A stretch of DNA of 64,000 bases from an uncultured Desulfovibrionaceae bacterium. Its GTDB lineage: Bacteria > Desulfobacterota > Desulfovibrionia > Desulfovibrionales > Desulfovibrionaceae. The notes beneath the pieces were generated by a model. It worked only from the letters and a program-made list of their open reading frames with translations, was not told where the DNA came from and ran no database searches. Shown here one piece after another: positions 41,710-51,845 of the stretch (position 1 is its first letter; every line of letters starts with the position of its first letter). A program made the translations under genes and the position numbers. Location: positions 124,001 to 188,000 of the forward strand of contig CASGAP010000001.1 of the NCBI GenBank assembly GCA_949299515.1, given 5' to 3'.

Positions 41710-43884
41710 TTATTTTACGAACAGCATATTTTGGTAGCTCGGGAAAGGCCACAAATCTTCGGCGACCATGCTTTCCAGCGTGTCTGCGATTTGGCGCAGT
41801 CCGTTCATGGCAGGCAGAATTTTGCTGCGGCAGTGTTCTGCTTCGGCAGCTTGGATGTTGGGGGCAAGACCGGGATTTTTGCCTGCGTTTTCGCGGTCTT
41901 TTGCGTCAACGGGATCGGTTTCGATCTGTACCTGCAGTTCGCGTATGGCTTCGTCGAGTCTGACAATGAGTCCGCTTACTTCTTTGAGCAGTCTGTCATT
42001 GTTTTCTATGCCGAGCCCGGCCAGCACTTTGTGGTTTTTTGCAAGTTCCGTCTGATAGCGCATGGCGGCGGGGTAAATGTTGGTGCGGGCCATGCTGAGG
42101 GCAAGCTTGGCTTCGGTGTGGGTGGTTTTAATGTATTGTTCGAAATATACTTCCTGACGGGAGCGCAGTTCTTCGCGGCACAGCACGTTGTAGCGGGTGC
42201 ACAGGTCTATGATTTCCGGATGCGTGAAGACGGGCAGGGCGTCGGGAGTATGGGGGTGAATGGGCAGTTTGCGGCGTTCCGCTTCCTTGTGCCATACTTG
42301 GGAATAGCCGTCGCCGTTAAAGAGTACTGCACTGTGTTCTTCCACCACGTAGGCAATGAGTTTCTGCACGGCTTCGCCCAGGGCGCAGTCTTTCTGCATT
42401 TCGCGTTCAATGAATGTGGCGCAGAAATCCAGGCTTTCCGCAATCATGGTGTTCAGCGCCACAATGGAACCTGCGGGGTTTTGGGAAGAGCCCACGGCGC
42501 GGAATTCAAAGCGGTTGCCCACAAAAGCGAAGGGGCTGGTGCGGTTTCTGTCGCCGGGGTCGGCAGGAATGGGCGGCAGGGTGTCCACGCCCACGTTCAT
42601 AATGCGTTTTTTGCGGCTGCCTTTGACTTCGCCGATGCGGAACTGTTCCAATACGTCCTGCAGCTGATCGCCGATGAACAGGGACATAATGGCTGGCGGC
42701 GCTTCGTGGGCGCCGAGGCGGAAGTCGTTGGAAGCGGAAGCCACGGTGGCGCGCAGAAATGCGCCGTATTTATGAATGGCGCGGATAACGGCGCAGAGAA
42801 AAACCAAAAACTGCGCGTTGTCGTGCGGGGTGTCGCCGGGATCGAAAAGGTTGCCCACTTCGCGGTTGCCTATGGAATAGTTGACGTGTTTGCCGGAGCC
42901 GTTCAGGCCTTGGAACGGTTTTTCGTGGAGCAGGCACACAAGGTTGTGCTTTCTGGCAACGCGGCGCAGTACGGTCATAATGAGCTGGTTGTGGTCGGTG
43001 GCGAGGTTTGCGGCTTCAAAAAGCGGGGCAATTTCGTATTGGCTGGGCGCCACTTCGTTATGGCGGGTTTTGACGGGAACGCCGAGTTTGTAGAGTTCCT
43101 GTTCGACCTCAATCATATAGGCGAACACGCGTTCGGGAATAACACCGTAGTATTGGTCTTCAAATTCCTGTCCTTTCGGCGGTTTTGCGCCGAAAAGCGT
43201 GCGGCCTGCGATGAGCAGGTCGGGCCGTTTCATAACGTAGTCGCGGTCAACCAGGAAATATTCCTGTTCCAGTCCGCCGTTGGCGGCAATGGGCAGGTTG
43301 GTTTCCACGCCGAAAAGCTTGAGTACGCGCTGAGCCTGTTTGTTAATGGCCTGGTTGGAGCGCAGGAGCGGGGTTTTTTTGTCCAAAGCAAGGCCTGTCC
43401 AGGAAAGGAAGAACGTGGGAATGCACAGCACTATGCCTCCTGCGTTTTCCATTACGTAGGCAGGGCTTGTTACGTCCCAGGCCGTGTAGCCGCGGGCTTC
43501 AAAGGTGGAGCGCAGGCCGCCTGAGGGCAGGGAAGAGCCGTCGGCTTCGCCTTTTACGAGATTGGAGCCGCTGAACTCGGCAATGGCGCCGCCGTTTTCG
43601 TCGGGGGTAAGGAAGCCGTCATGCTTTTCGGCGCTGTTGTCGGTAAGGGGATAGAAAACGTGGGTATAGTGGGTTGCTCCTTTGCTTACGGCCCAGTCTT
43701 TAATGGCGGAGGCCACGACGTCCGCAATGGCGGGGTCGAGTTTTTCGCCTTTTTCGATGGTTTGTTTTAAGGATTTATAGACCGCCTTTGGCAGGTGCTG
43801 CCGCATTGCTTTATCATTGAAAACATTGTCACCGTAATAATCGGTCGGTAAGGGTTTGTTTTTCTGTTCGTATAGGGCGGACAT
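41710..43884 (-). CDS. glnN: Group III glutamine synthetase
   Basis: 724 residues, typical of GSIII and much longer than GlnA. Diagnostic blocks are [20 protein letters not shown] in the GSIII N-terminal domain, [17 protein letters not shown], and the catalytic [17 protein letters not shown] and [16 protein letters not shown]. It forms glutamine from glutamate, ammonia and ATP. AAAGGAGAATAT precedes ATG 43884. It is the last gene of the phosphomannomutase-pcm-yitT-glnN run, 18 bp after yitT. Confidence 0.96.
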   Translation of the reverse strand: MSALYEQKNKPLPTDYYGDNVFNDKAMRQHLPKAVYKSLKQTIEKGEKLDPAIADVVASAIKDWAVSKGATHYTHVFYPLTDNSAEKHDGFLTPDENGGAIAEFSGSNLVKGEADGSSLPSGGLRSTFEARGYTAWDVTSPAYVMENAGGIVLCIPTFFLSWTGLALDKKTPLLRSNQAINKQAQRVLKLFGVETNLPIAANGGLEQEYFLVDRDYVMKRPDLLIAGRTLFGAKPPKGQEFEDQYYGVIPERVFAYMIEVEQELYKLGVPVKTRHNEVAPSQYEIAPLFEAANLATDHNQLIMTVLRRVARKHNLVCLLHEKPFQGLNGSGKHVNYSIGNREVGNLFDPGDTPHDNAQFLVFLCAVIRAIHKYGAFLRATVASASNDFRLGAHEAPPAIMSLFIGDQLQDVLEQFRIGEVKGSRKKRIMNVGVDTLPPIPADPGDRNRTSPFAFVGNRFEFRAVGSSQNPAGSIVALNTMIAESLDFCATFIEREMQKDCALGEAVQKLIAYVVEEHSAVLFNGDGYSQVWHKEAERRKLPIHPHTPDALPVFTHPEIIDLCTRYNVLCREELRSRQEVYFEQYIKTTHTEAKLALSMARTNIYPAAMRYQTELAKNHKVLAGLGIENNDRLLKEVSGLIVRLDEAIRELQVQIETDPVDAKDRENAGKNPGLAPNIQAAEAEHCRSKILPAMNGLRQIADTLESMVAEDLWPFPSYQNMLFVK

Positions 43885-43902
43885 ATATTCTCCTTTTTAA
43901 AA

Positions 43903-44757
43903 TTATTTTGAAATTCTGCGGTATTGGCCGCCCACGGCATAGAGGGTGTCTTCCGCTATGAACATGGCGTGGGGGTCGTGCCTGAAAACAAGCTCTTCCA
44001 CAGCTTTAATGCCTGTTTGGGTGGTGATGGTGATGACAATTTCCTTTGCTTCGTGGCTGTAGCCGCCGTAGGCGGGCAAAATGGTGGTGCGGCCGCCGGT
44101 TTTGGCTATTTCCATGCAAAGTTCCTGGCCTTTATTGGTGATGATGACGACCATTTTGCGCTGGTTGAACATACCGACGACATGGTTGGTCACCTGTCCT
44201 ACGATGAAAATTTGGATAAAGGAAATAATGATAAGATCCGGGCTGATGCTGAAAACGGAAGTCATGAAGATAACGCAGTTGAACATAAAGGAAAAACTGC
44301 CGAACTGCACGCCCCATTTTTGGTTGAGGTAGGCGGCGATAAAGTCAAGGCCGCCGCTGGAGCCCTTGGTTTTGAGCATGACGCCGCAGCCTGTGCCGTA
44401 AAGTACGCCGGAAAGTATGCAGGCGTACAGCGGATCCTGAATGGGCACGGTAATTCCCTGCAGGACAACGCCCCAGGCTGACATGGCAAAGGTGCCGTAG
44501 GTGGTGTATATCACAAAGGCGCGGCTGATGTTGAACCAGCTGAAAATCATAAGCGGAATGTTGAAAAGCAGGTTCCAGGTAGTGGCGGGAAGCAGGTCGC
44601 CCGTAAGGTAGGTGCACAAAAGGCTGACACCCATGATGCCTCCGGTCAGGAAGCCGTGGGGAGCGGCCACGTTCTGCACGGCAAATGTCACGAATGCCGC
44701 GCCGACGGTGAGCAAAAACAGATTCCAGAGAGTATAGTCGTATAAACGCCTTTTCAT
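43903..44757 (-). CDS. YitT-family membrane protein with DUF2179 domain
   Basis: 284 residues from ATG 44757; a longer reading overlaps pcm and is less likely. Six or so helices are in the first 200 residues, with the family block TKGSSGGLDFIAAYLNQKWG. The last 80 residues are the DUF2179 cytosolic domain (MVVIITNKGQELCMEIAKTG). Function of YitT proteins is uncertain; they have been suggested to act as transporters. Overlapping promoters are not seen, so it is co-transcribed with pcm, 7 bp upstream. Confidence 0.86.
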   Translation of the reverse strand: MKRRLYDYTLWNLFLLTVGAAFVTFAVQNVAAPHGFLTGGIMGVSLLCTYLTGDLLPATTWNLLFNIPLMIFSWFNISRAFVIYTTYGTFAMSAWGVVLQGITVPIQDPLYACILSGVLYGTGCGVMLKTKGSSGGLDFIAAYLNQKWGVQFGSFSFMFNCVIFMTSVFSISPDLIIISFIQIFIVGQVTNHVVGMFNQRKMVVIITNKGQELCMEIAKTGGRTTILPAYGGYSHEAKEIVITITTQTGIKAVEELVFRHDPHAMFIAEDTLYAVGGQYRRISK

Positions 44758-44764
44758 ATGTCCG

Positions 44765-45652
44765 TTACCAGCCTTGGGAGCCGACAAGATCCACAAACGT
44801 GGTTGCTCCGTGGTTTTCTTCTTTGCAGCTGCCGTTGTTTTTGAATACGCGGATAAGGTTTTGGGTCATTTTTTCCCTGCCCACGGGAATAAGCATAATG
44901 CCTTTGTCCGCCATTTGGCTTTTCAGGGCTTCGGGAACGGACGGGCCGCCCGCCGCAACGATAATGCGGTCAAAGGGCGCGAACTGTTCCAGTCCCAGGG
45001 TTCCGTCGGAAAGGAAAAGCAGTATGTCGGCATAGCCGAGGGTTTTGGTCAGCAGGGTTTTGGTTTTTGTATACAGCTGTGCAATGCGTTCCACGGAAAA
45101 GACTTTCAGCCCCATTTCCCGGAGAACGGCCGCCTGGTAGCCGGACCCCGTGCCTATTTCCAAAACGTTCATGCCTTTTTCCGCCATAAGCAGCTGGCAC
45201 ATGAGGGCTACGGTATAGGGCTGGGAAATCGTCTGGCCGCAGGCTATGGGCAGGGGCCTGTCGTCGTAGGCGGTGGAGTGCAGGGCTTCGCTGACGAAAA
45301 GATGCCGCGGCACAACGCTCATGGCGTGCAGCACGTTTTGATCGGTAATGCCCCGTGCTTCCAGCTGTTCGCGGACCATGCGCGAACGGGAATATTTGTA
45401 AATATCGGTTTGCGGTTTGGTGTGGACGGTGCGGGGAGCTGCGCGTTTTTTGTAAGTGTGCAGAAGTTCCGCGGGGGTGATGATGTGGCGTATGATTTCC
45501 CGCGCAGGGGACTGTTCTGCTTCTTTTTGGGCAAACTGCGCCTGCAGGCGGACAACGCGTTCCGTGGGGAGCCCCCAGGGTTCATAGCATAAGCCTTCGA
45601 TTTTTTTGGCAGAAGTTTTCGGTTGTCCTGTTTTGTTTTTTGTATGCATCAT
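44765..45652 (-). CDS. pcm: Protein-L-isoaspartate O-methyltransferase with N-terminal extension
   Basis: 295 residues from ATG 45652, which follows AAAAAGGGGAT; ATG 45649 comes immediately after. The catalytic domain starts near residue 88: [20 protein letters not shown], then [15 protein letters not shown] and the SAM motif [15 protein letters not shown]. The enzyme repairs isoaspartyl residues in aged proteins. The first 85 residues are an extension absent from the usual 210-residue enzyme and look basic and unstructured. Third in the run after phosphomannomutase. Confidence 0.9.
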   Translation of the reverse strand: MMHTKNKTGQPKTSAKKIEGLCYEPWGLPTERVVRLQAQFAQKEAEQSPAREIIRHIITPAELLHTYKKRAAPRTVHTKPQTDIYKYSRSRMVREQLEARGITDQNVLHAMSVVPRHLFVSEALHSTAYDDRPLPIACGQTISQPYTVALMCQLLMAEKGMNVLEIGTGSGYQAAVLREMGLKVFSVERIAQLYTKTKTLLTKTLGYADILLFLSDGTLGLEQFAPFDRIIVAAGGPSVPEALKSQMADKGIMLIPVGREKMTQNLIRVFKNNGSCKEENHGATTFVDLVGSQGW

Positions 45653-45709
45653 ATCCCCTTTTTGTGCTGCCAAGTGTAATAAATAAGCCCTGTTTAGTCA
45701 AAGCATTTC

Positions 45710-47137
45710 TTATGCTTGGAGGATTTTCCCCACAGCCTGCAGAACTTCCGTCTTCAGGGCACGGAAGGTGTTTTCGTCCGCCGCTTCAAAACGGAGGGTA
45801 ATCTGTTCGCTGGTTTGGGACGTGCGCGCCAGAAACCATGCCCCTTTGAACGGGCCGTGCCTGAACACGCAGCGTATGCCGTCCGTGCGGTTATGCTCGG
45901 CTTGAGGATAGTGTCTGCAAAAATGTTCCGCCAGTTTTCGGTTGAGGTGTTTTTTTTGTTCCTTGGTGCAGGGTATGCCGATTTCTTCGCCGGAAACCGC
46001 GGCCGGCCATGCGGGCAGGGCTGTCAGGTCAAGTCCGTTCCGTTCCAGTATGGCAACGGCGCGCAGGGCGGTGAGTATGCCGTCGTCGGTTCTGTACCAG
46101 TTTTCTTTATGGAAAAAATGTCCGGAAAATTCGCCGCCGAATTCGGCGTCCGTGGCAAGCATACCTTTTTTCAGCAGGGAGTGGCCCGTGGGCATGAAGC
46201 GGCAGCGCGCCCGCAGCTGTGTTATTTCGTCCGCCAAGCGCTCGGAGCATTTTACGTCCAGCAAAAAAAGCGGATTGTTTTTTCTGGCGGCAATGTCGCG
46301 GATAAAAATGCTCATGAGTTCGTCGCTTTTGAGGGCGCGGCCGTTTTTGTCCGCAAGCACGACGCGGTCGCCGTCGCCGTCAAGGGCTATGCCGTATTGA
46401 AAAGAACCGTTTTTCAGGGCGGTTAGGAATGTTTGGATATTTTTTTCTTTGGTGGGGTCCGGTTCGTGGTTGGGAAAGTCTTCGGCGTATTCGCAGAAAA
46501 GTTCCTGCACCTGTGCCCCGTTTCTGCGGAAAATTTCCGCGCAGAGCCTGCCTGCGGCGCCGTTGCCGCCGTCTATCAGCACGGAGCAGGAAAGGGGCGG
46601 AATATGTTCGGAAACTTTTTCGGCATAGCTCGGCGCAATATCGAAAAATTGGATAAAGCCCTGTTTGGGGGCAGGCGTGTCGGCATACTCGCGGCCGGTG
46701 CGCTTTTCGTTTTTCAGCTTTTCGGCAAAATCCAGCATTTTGGGATACAGGCCGCGTATTTCTTCGCCGGAAAGCACGGTTTTGCCGCTCCAAAGCTTAA
46801 AACCGCCGTAAGCTGCGGGATTGTGGCTTGCCGTAACCATGATTCCTGCGGGAAGGCAAAGGCTGTGCACGGCAAAATACAGGCAGGGCGTGGGAACAAG
46901 GCCGAGGCTGACGGTGTGCAGTCCCTCATGGGCAAGGACTTTTGCCAGAATATCGTGGTACAGGGCGGAGTTTCTTCTGGTATCATAGCCGAGAAGCACT
47001 CTGCCGTGTCCTTTGCTTTTGAAAAAATCCGCAAGCACAAAGCCGAGGCAGTACACAAATTCTTCGGTAATTTCCGTATCCATGACGCCGCGTATGTCGT
47101 ATTCGCGGAAGATATGTTCGGGTATTTCAGGGTGCAT
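45710..47137 (-). CDS. Phosphomannomutase/phosphoglucomutase
   Basis: 475 residues. The alpha-D-phosphohexomutase motifs are all present: FREYDIRG near the N terminus, the phosphoserine loop MVTASHNPAAYGGFK near residue 105, the metal loop ALDGDGDRVVL near 255 and the sugar-binding FGGEFSGH near 335. The enzyme interconverts hexose-6-phosphate and hexose-1-phosphate for sugar nucleotides used in LPS and exopolysaccharide. First gene of a four-gene minus-strand run. No strong ribosome site is seen. Confidence 0.9.
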   Translation of the reverse strand: MHPEIPEHIFREYDIRGVMDTEITEEFVYCLGFVLADFFKSKGHGRVLLGYDTRRNSALYHDILAKVLAHEGLHTVSLGLVPTPCLYFAVHSLCLPAGIMVTASHNPAAYGGFKLWSGKTVLSGEEIRGLYPKMLDFAEKLKNEKRTGREYADTPAPKQGFIQFFDIAPSYAEKVSEHIPPLSCSVLIDGGNGAAGRLCAEIFRRNGAQVQELFCEYAEDFPNHEPDPTKEKNIQTFLTALKNGSFQYGIALDGDGDRVVLADKNGRALKSDELMSIFIRDIAARKNNPLFLLDVKCSERLADEITQLRARCRFMPTGHSLLKKGMLATDAEFGGEFSGHFFHKENWYRTDDGILTALRAVAILERNGLDLTALPAWPAAVSGEEIGIPCTKEQKKHLNRKLAEHFCRHYPQAEHNRTDGIRCVFRHGPFKGAWFLARTSQTSEQITLRFEAADENTFRALKTEVLQAVGKILQA

Positions 47138-47230
47138 AATTTGCTTTACTCACAGGGCTTTTGCGGGTACAAAGGAAAACGTGTCCCAAACAGTATACGG
47201 GATAATTGTGTTTTTTTCAAGCAGGTTGAA

Positions 47231-47542
47231 ATGATTGAAAATATGCTTTTTTGTTTTGCCTTTGCCCTGCAGATTTTCGCTTGGGTGCTTGCCGGCGCGT
47301 CAATAGGGTTCGGAAGCCGCCGAAGCTTCCGCAAAGCAGGCGCGCGGCAGCAGGGACAGGCCGAAAAACGCAGGCCGCGGTACAATACGCTTGTGCTGCG
47401 CAGGGTATATTTGTCTGTCGGCGCGGCGGTGGTCTGCGTGTTTGCCGTGCTTTGCCGCGATTATATTCTTTTGGCGGGGCAGCTTGTTCTTTTTGGCGTA
47501 TTGTGGTTTCGTGTCGGGCTTGAGCCGCACGCAGACAAATAA
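47231..47542 (+). CDS. Small membrane protein of unknown function
   Basis: 103 residues from ATG 47231 (AGCAGGTTGAA upstream). Three hydrophobic stretches, at about 5-27, 58-74 and 78-95, are separated by an Arg-rich loop (SRRSFRKAGARQQGQAEKRR). No family recognised. It begins 93 bp from the divergent phosphomannomutase and is followed at 55 bp by the TVP38 gene, so it may open that transcript. A much longer upstream frame exists but lies antisense to phosphomannomutase and is a shadow. Confidence 0.55.
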   Translation: MIENMLFCFAFALQIFAWVLAGASIGFGSRRSFRKAGARQQGQAEKRRPRYNTLVLRRVYLSVGAAVVCVFAVLCRDYILLAGQLVLFGVLWFRVGLEPHADK

Positions 47543-47596
47543 ACGGAATGCGGGATCGTTTTGAATGCCGGAACAGATATGCGCGGAAAGGCAGGT

Positions 47597-48305
47597 ATGA
47601 AGCAGTTCGGGATTTTTTTGCTGCGGGCGGCAAGAGCCGGGTCGCTGATTGTGTTCTGCGTGGTTCTGTATGCGCTGTTTCAGCGCTGCGGCGTGGACTT
47701 TCAGTCTTTGGCGGCATTTACGCAGCAGTATGTGCAGCGTTTCGGAAATCTGGGCATTGCGCTTTTTTTCGTACTGAGCGGCATCGGTACGTTTTTCTTT
47801 GTTCCCCGTCAGGTTCTCAGTTTGGTTGCAGGATATTTTTACGGCTGGAAAATTGCCGCGGTGACCGTTTCGCTGGGAGCGGGGCTTGGCTGTCTGCTGT
47901 CCATGGCATACGGCGGTTTTTTTGGCAAAAAATTTTTTTCGGCAGAAAATGGCCAAGCGCATACGGTGCCTTGAAGCGGTTTTTGCCAAATCCGCATTCG
48001 GTGTTGCCGTAGGCATACGCATAATGCCCGTGGGCAGCAATACTTTGCTGAATATGGTCGCCGGGGCGGCGGCAATTCCGTTCTGGCAGTTTTGGCTGGG
48101 TTCCGTGCTGGGGTATGTTCCCCAAAACCTTTTGTTTGCCGTACTCGGCAATGCCGGAAAAACCGAACAGGATTTGGCTGTTTATGCCAGTCTTGCCGTT
48201 TACGGAGTATTGTTTTTGGCTGGTTTTGCCATTGTGAAAAAAAAACTGCCCGAAAATATTACCCTTACATATCTTTATAATGGGATTATTAAAGGAAAAG
48301 ATTAA
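47597..48305 (+). pseudogene. TVP38/TMEM64-family membrane protein, frameshifted
   Basis: The gene reads in one frame from ATG 47597 to about 47940 and then in the +1 frame to the stop at 48303-48305. The first part ends LSMAYGGFFGKKFF; the second resumes RQKMAKRIRCLEAVFAKSAF. Together they give a normal TVP38-type protein of about 235 residues with the GxxLG and GFFFVPRQ-like segments (GIGTFFFVPRQVLSLVAGYF). The break lies in a run of six A and seven T (47927-47940). One base too many explains it: sequencing error, true mutation, or correction by slippage. lysO starts at its last base. Confidence 0.82.
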
Positions 48306-49249
48306 TGTTTACTTCTATTTATGTGCTTGTAGCTGGAATTCCTTTCGGATATCTTTTCCGCAAATCGCGCCGCACCGTCAGCCTTACGGACAGACTGCTG
48401 ACGTTTTCCGTTTGGGTGCTGCTGTTTTTGCTGGGACTCGGGCTGGGGGCTGATGCGGGCATTATGCGGGAAATACAGGTTATCGGTCTGCAGGCTCTGT
48501 GCGTTACGTTTTTTGCCGTGCTCGGTTCTTTGGTTTTTGCTCTGCTGACTGCCAAGCTTTTTTACAGGGAGGCGCTGCGCGCTTCTGACCATACGGTTTC
48601 GCACAAAAACGATGAGGCAGTTGCCGGCAGCAAATGGGCGGCCATAAAAAGTTCCTGCATAGTGCTGTGTTTTTTTCTGAGCGGTATTTTTTTGGGCAGC
48701 GGGGAGTATCTTCCGCGGGAACTGTCCGAAGGCGTGTATGCCGAATGGGCGCTGTACATACTGCTTTTTCTGGCAGGAATGAGTGTTGGCTTTGATTTGC
48801 ACGCTTTTAAAATCATTCAGGAACTCAAAGGCACGATACTTGTCATGCCGGCCGCCACGGTGGCAGGCACAGCACTCGGATCTGCCGCGGCAAGTTTTCT
48901 TGTGCCGTCCCTGCCTGTGCTTGATGCCGTTGCCGTGGGCATGGGGCTCGGCTATTACAGCCTTTCTTCCACCATTATTTCGCAGCAGGTAAGTCCTGCT
49001 TTGGGTTCCGTGGCTCTGCTTGCCAATATCATGCGCGAGGTAATCTGTCTTGTTTTTACGCCGGTAATGATAAAAGGGTTCGGCCTGCTCGGTCCGATTT
49101 TTGCCGGCGGCGCCACTTCCAACGACAGTTCTCTGCCTGTTATTGCAAAATTCTGCGGGGAGCGCTATGCTATTATTGCCATTTTTACCGGAGTGGTTTT
49201 GACTCTTGCCGTGCCGTTTTTGGTGCCTTTTGTTTTATATTTGCGATAA
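48305..49249 (+). CDS. lysO: LysO/YbjE-family lysine exporter
   Basis: 314 residues with about eight helices in a double DUF340 arrangement. GLGLGADAGIMREIQVIG and GLGYYSLSSTIISQQVSPAL are the conserved ends of each half, and GGATSNDSSLPVIAKFCGE is the C-terminal signature. LysO of Escherichia coli exports lysine. The start overlaps the TVP38 stop by one base (TAATG), so translation is coupled to the frameshifted gene. AAAGGAAAAG precedes ATG. Substrate is by homology. Confidence 0.88.
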   Translation: MFTSIYVLVAGIPFGYLFRKSRRTVSLTDRLLTFSVWVLLFLLGLGLGADAGIMREIQVIGLQALCVTFFAVLGSLVFALLTAKLFYREALRASDHTVSHKNDEAVAGSKWAAIKSSCIVLCFFLSGIFLGSGEYLPRELSEGVYAEWALYILLFLAGMSVGFDLHAFKIIQELKGTILVMPAATVAGTALGSAAASFLVPSLPVLDAVAVGMGLGYYSLSSTIISQQVSPALGSVALLANIMREVICLVFTPVMIKGFGLLGPIFAGGATSNDSSLPVIAKFCGERYAIIAIFTGVVLTLAVPFLVPFVLYLR

Positions 49250-49264
49250 TTGCGTGAGGACAGT

Positions 49265-51769
49265 ATGCCGATAGCCGAACTTGAAAGACAATTTGCGGAA
49301 ACCCGTATGGTTTTGTCGCGCCGCGATTTGCTGCTGCATGAGGAGATGCTGTGCAGGGATTTGCGGAATTTTCTCCCGTTTGAAAGTCATGCTCTGTATT
49401 TCCCCGTGGAAGACGAGTTAAAACAATGCACGTATATAGCGGAAGAACAAAAACTGCTGCTGCCGCTGCGGCATAACGGCTTTTTGCTGGGCGTGCTGCT
49501 GCTCGGAGGCGTGCGGCAGGAGGACGTGTCTGCCCTGCTGCCTGCTGCCGCGCAGCTTTGCCTGGAAAAAATCGAGCTGTGCAAAAAAGAACGGCTGGAC
49601 GAACGCAGCGGTCTTCTGCGTCCTCGCTTTTTCATGGAAAAACTGAAAAAAGAAATTCATGCCATTAACTCCTATTTTCTCAGCACTATGCAGCACGGTA
49701 TGCACAAACAGTCCGACGAGTTTCCGCTTGCCGGCTTTGCGTCCGCATTGTCCGGGATTTTTGAGGGATACGGGGAAACGGAATATGTTTTGTCCGCTTC
49801 AAAGCAGAGCAGTGTCGGGCTTATGGTTTTGCCGGTATTGGGGCTGGAGGCTGTGCGGCGGCATAAAGGCTATCATGCGGCGGAGCGGTATTATGCCGTG
49901 CTGGCGGAAAAAATCCGGGCAAGCGTGCCGAGCGAAGCCGCGTGCACGCTGCTTGACGAAAATAATTTTGCTGTACTGTTTCCGGGCGCCACACGCAAAA
50001 TGATGGACAATCTTGCCCATGACTGTCTTGCCATAACGGAAAGCGTGCCTTTTGACGTCTATAAAAAGCCCCTGCTGCGGGAAAAAAGCGCTACGCTCAG
50101 TCTTTGCGCCGGGTATGCCCTGTTTCCCCAGGACTGGGACGGCACGGCCGATTCGCGCAGTGCCGAGGAAGTTCCGCATTTGCTTGTGCATAAAGCAAAA
50201 CTGGCGGCTGAACGCCTGAAGGCCGCGGCGGAAAAACGCGGGGCGGCCGTGCAGAGCCTTGCGTACAGGCAGATACTTCTGCACGGCGGTAGTGTTGCCG
50301 CGGTAAAGCCTTATTCCCGTCTGGAAGTTGATTTGGGCAGGGAAAGCGGCGCCTGCGAAGGAATGTGTTTCAGTGTGGGCGGTACGGGCGCAGGCGGCGC
50401 GGAAGATGTGCGCAAAGGCGAAATCGTGCTGCGCAGGGTGTATAAAAATCATGCCGAAGCGGAAATTCTTCTTCTTGACAATCCTACCGTAAGCATAAAT
50501 GCGGGAGACAGGCTTTTTTATGTTACGGAGCGGCCTTTTGCCGCCTTTGCTTTTGACGGCGATAATACCTGCCTTGCATACCGTGATTTTGTCAATGCCG
50601 TGAACGAGGATATGGCGCGGGAGCAGAAACCGGAATTTGCCCTTGCCCTGCTGCTTTTTCAGTGGCCTGACGTGCAGGAGCTTACCGAAGCGCAGGCGGA
50701 TTCCGATTCTGCGCTGCGGCAGGATACTGCTCAGGTCATGAAAGCCGTACTGTACGAATTGGCGGAATTTTTGCGTATAAACGGCAAAGAAAACGGCATT
50801 TATGCGGAAACGCCGAAATTCGGTATGCTGAGTTTCAACAGCATTTTGGTTTATCATAAAAACAGCACGGCGGCTGCTTTGGAAAATTTGTATAAAGACG
50901 CGCTTGCGCATATCGGGAAGAAATTCCGTATGCACGGTGCGGCGGGGCTTTGCTCTTATCCGTTTTTGACATACAGTCCCGCGGAAATGTGGGAGGGCGT
51001 GCGCAAGGCGCTGAATTATGCCTTGCTTCTGCCGGCGCCTCATGTGGGAATTTTGGACAGTTTGGCCATAAACATCAGTGCGGACAGAAAATTCAGCCTT
51101 GGCGATACCTTTGGGGCGGCGGAAGAATACCGCATGGCGCTTTTGGCGGATACCGACAATATTCTGGCATGGAATTCCCTTGGGGTATGTCTTGCGGATC
51201 TTGGCAGGAACGCCGAAGCGAAAAACGCTTTTGAAGTGGCTTACAGCAAAAACAGCAGGGATTTTACCACCTGTTATAATCTCGGCACTGCCTGCCTTGC
51301 CCTTGAGGACAGAAAGGCCGCCAAGGAATTTTTTCTGGCAAGCCTTGCCATAAAACCCGACCATGTATATGCGCGCATTCGTCTCGGCGAAATTGCGGAA
51401 AAAGAAAAAGATGTTGAAAGTGCGCAGGAACAGTACGGTTTGGCTTTGCGGGCAAATCCCGAAAGTTCCGTGCCGTACCGCTGTTTGGCAAAACTGTATA
51501 TGCAGCAGGGGCGTTTGGACAAAGCCCGCGAATATCTGCAGCTTGCCCTGCAGAAAAACGGCGAAGATGCCGTGAGCCTGCAGCTTTTGGCAGGTCTGTA
51601 TCTGGACAGTCACGAAGACGCGCACCTTGCGGAGGTGCTTGCCAGACAGAGCATTGCCCTTTTGCCGTTCCGCCGCACGGCCTGGGCGGAACTTGCCAGG
51701 GCCTTGGACGCGCAGGGCAAAACCGGAGAAGCCGCCGAAATACGCCGCAGCAGCATGAGGCTGCAGTAG
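49265..51769 (+). CDS. Large cytoplasmic protein: GAF-like, degenerate GGDEF domains, C-terminal TPRs
   Basis: 834 residues from ATG 49265 (GTGAGGACAGT upstream). Residues 20-105 look GAF-like. A segment SGLLRPRFFMEKLKKEIHAI at about 118 resembles the entry to a GGDEF domain, but the active loop reads LLDENNFAVLFPG, so cyclase activity is not expected. A second related domain covers about 450-590. Residues 600-830 are six or seven TPR repeats (NILAWNSLGVCLADLGRNAE, DFTTCYNLGTACLALEDRKA). No transmembrane segment is seen. It may be a scaffold or nucleotide-sensing protein. Sits between lysO and a 97-residue protein. Confidence 0.8.
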   Translation: MPIAELERQFAETRMVLSRRDLLLHEEMLCRDLRNFLPFESHALYFPVEDELKQCTYIAEEQKLLLPLRHNGFLLGVLLLGGVRQEDVSALLPAAAQLCLEKIELCKKERLDERSGLLRPRFFMEKLKKEIHAINSYFLSTMQHGMHKQSDEFPLAGFASALSGIFEGYGETEYVLSASKQSSVGLMVLPVLGLEAVRRHKGYHAAERYYAVLAEKIRASVPSEAACTLLDENNFAVLFPGATRKMMDNLAHDCLAITESVPFDVYKKPLLREKSATLSLCAGYALFPQDWDGTADSRSAEEVPHLLVHKAKLAAERLKAAAEKRGAAVQSLAYRQILLHGGSVAAVKPYSRLEVDLGRESGACEGMCFSVGGTGAGGAEDVRKGEIVLRRVYKNHAEAEILLLDNPTVSINAGDRLFYVTERPFAAFAFDGDNTCLAYRDFVNAVNEDMAREQKPEFALALLLFQWPDVQELTEAQADSDSALRQDTAQVMKAVLYELAEFLRINGKENGIYAETPKFGMLSFNSILVYHKNSTAAALENLYKDALAHIGKKFRMHGAAGLCSYPFLTYSPAEMWEGVRKALNYALLLPAPHVGILDSLAINISADRKFSLGDTFGAAEEYRMALLADTDNILAWNSLGVCLADLGRNAEAKNAFEVAYSKNSRDFTTCYNLGTACLALEDRKAAKEFFLASLAIKPDHVYARIRLGEIAEKEKDVESAQEQYGLALRANPESSVPYRCLAKLYMQQGRLDKAREYLQLALQKNGEDAVSLQLLAGLYLDSHEDAHLAEVLARQSIALLPFRRTAWAELARALDAQGKTGEAAEIRRSSMRLQ

Positions 51770-51845
51770 CGGACGGCGGTACGGAGCGAAGGAAGATTCG
51801 GCTGTTTATGGACGCTGCAAAACTCTCAAAAAGCGAGGAAAGGCA

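Noticed and set aside
41617-43524. 635-codon ORF antisense to glnN
   Set aside because: Shadow of glnN, which has full GSIII motifs on the minus strand.
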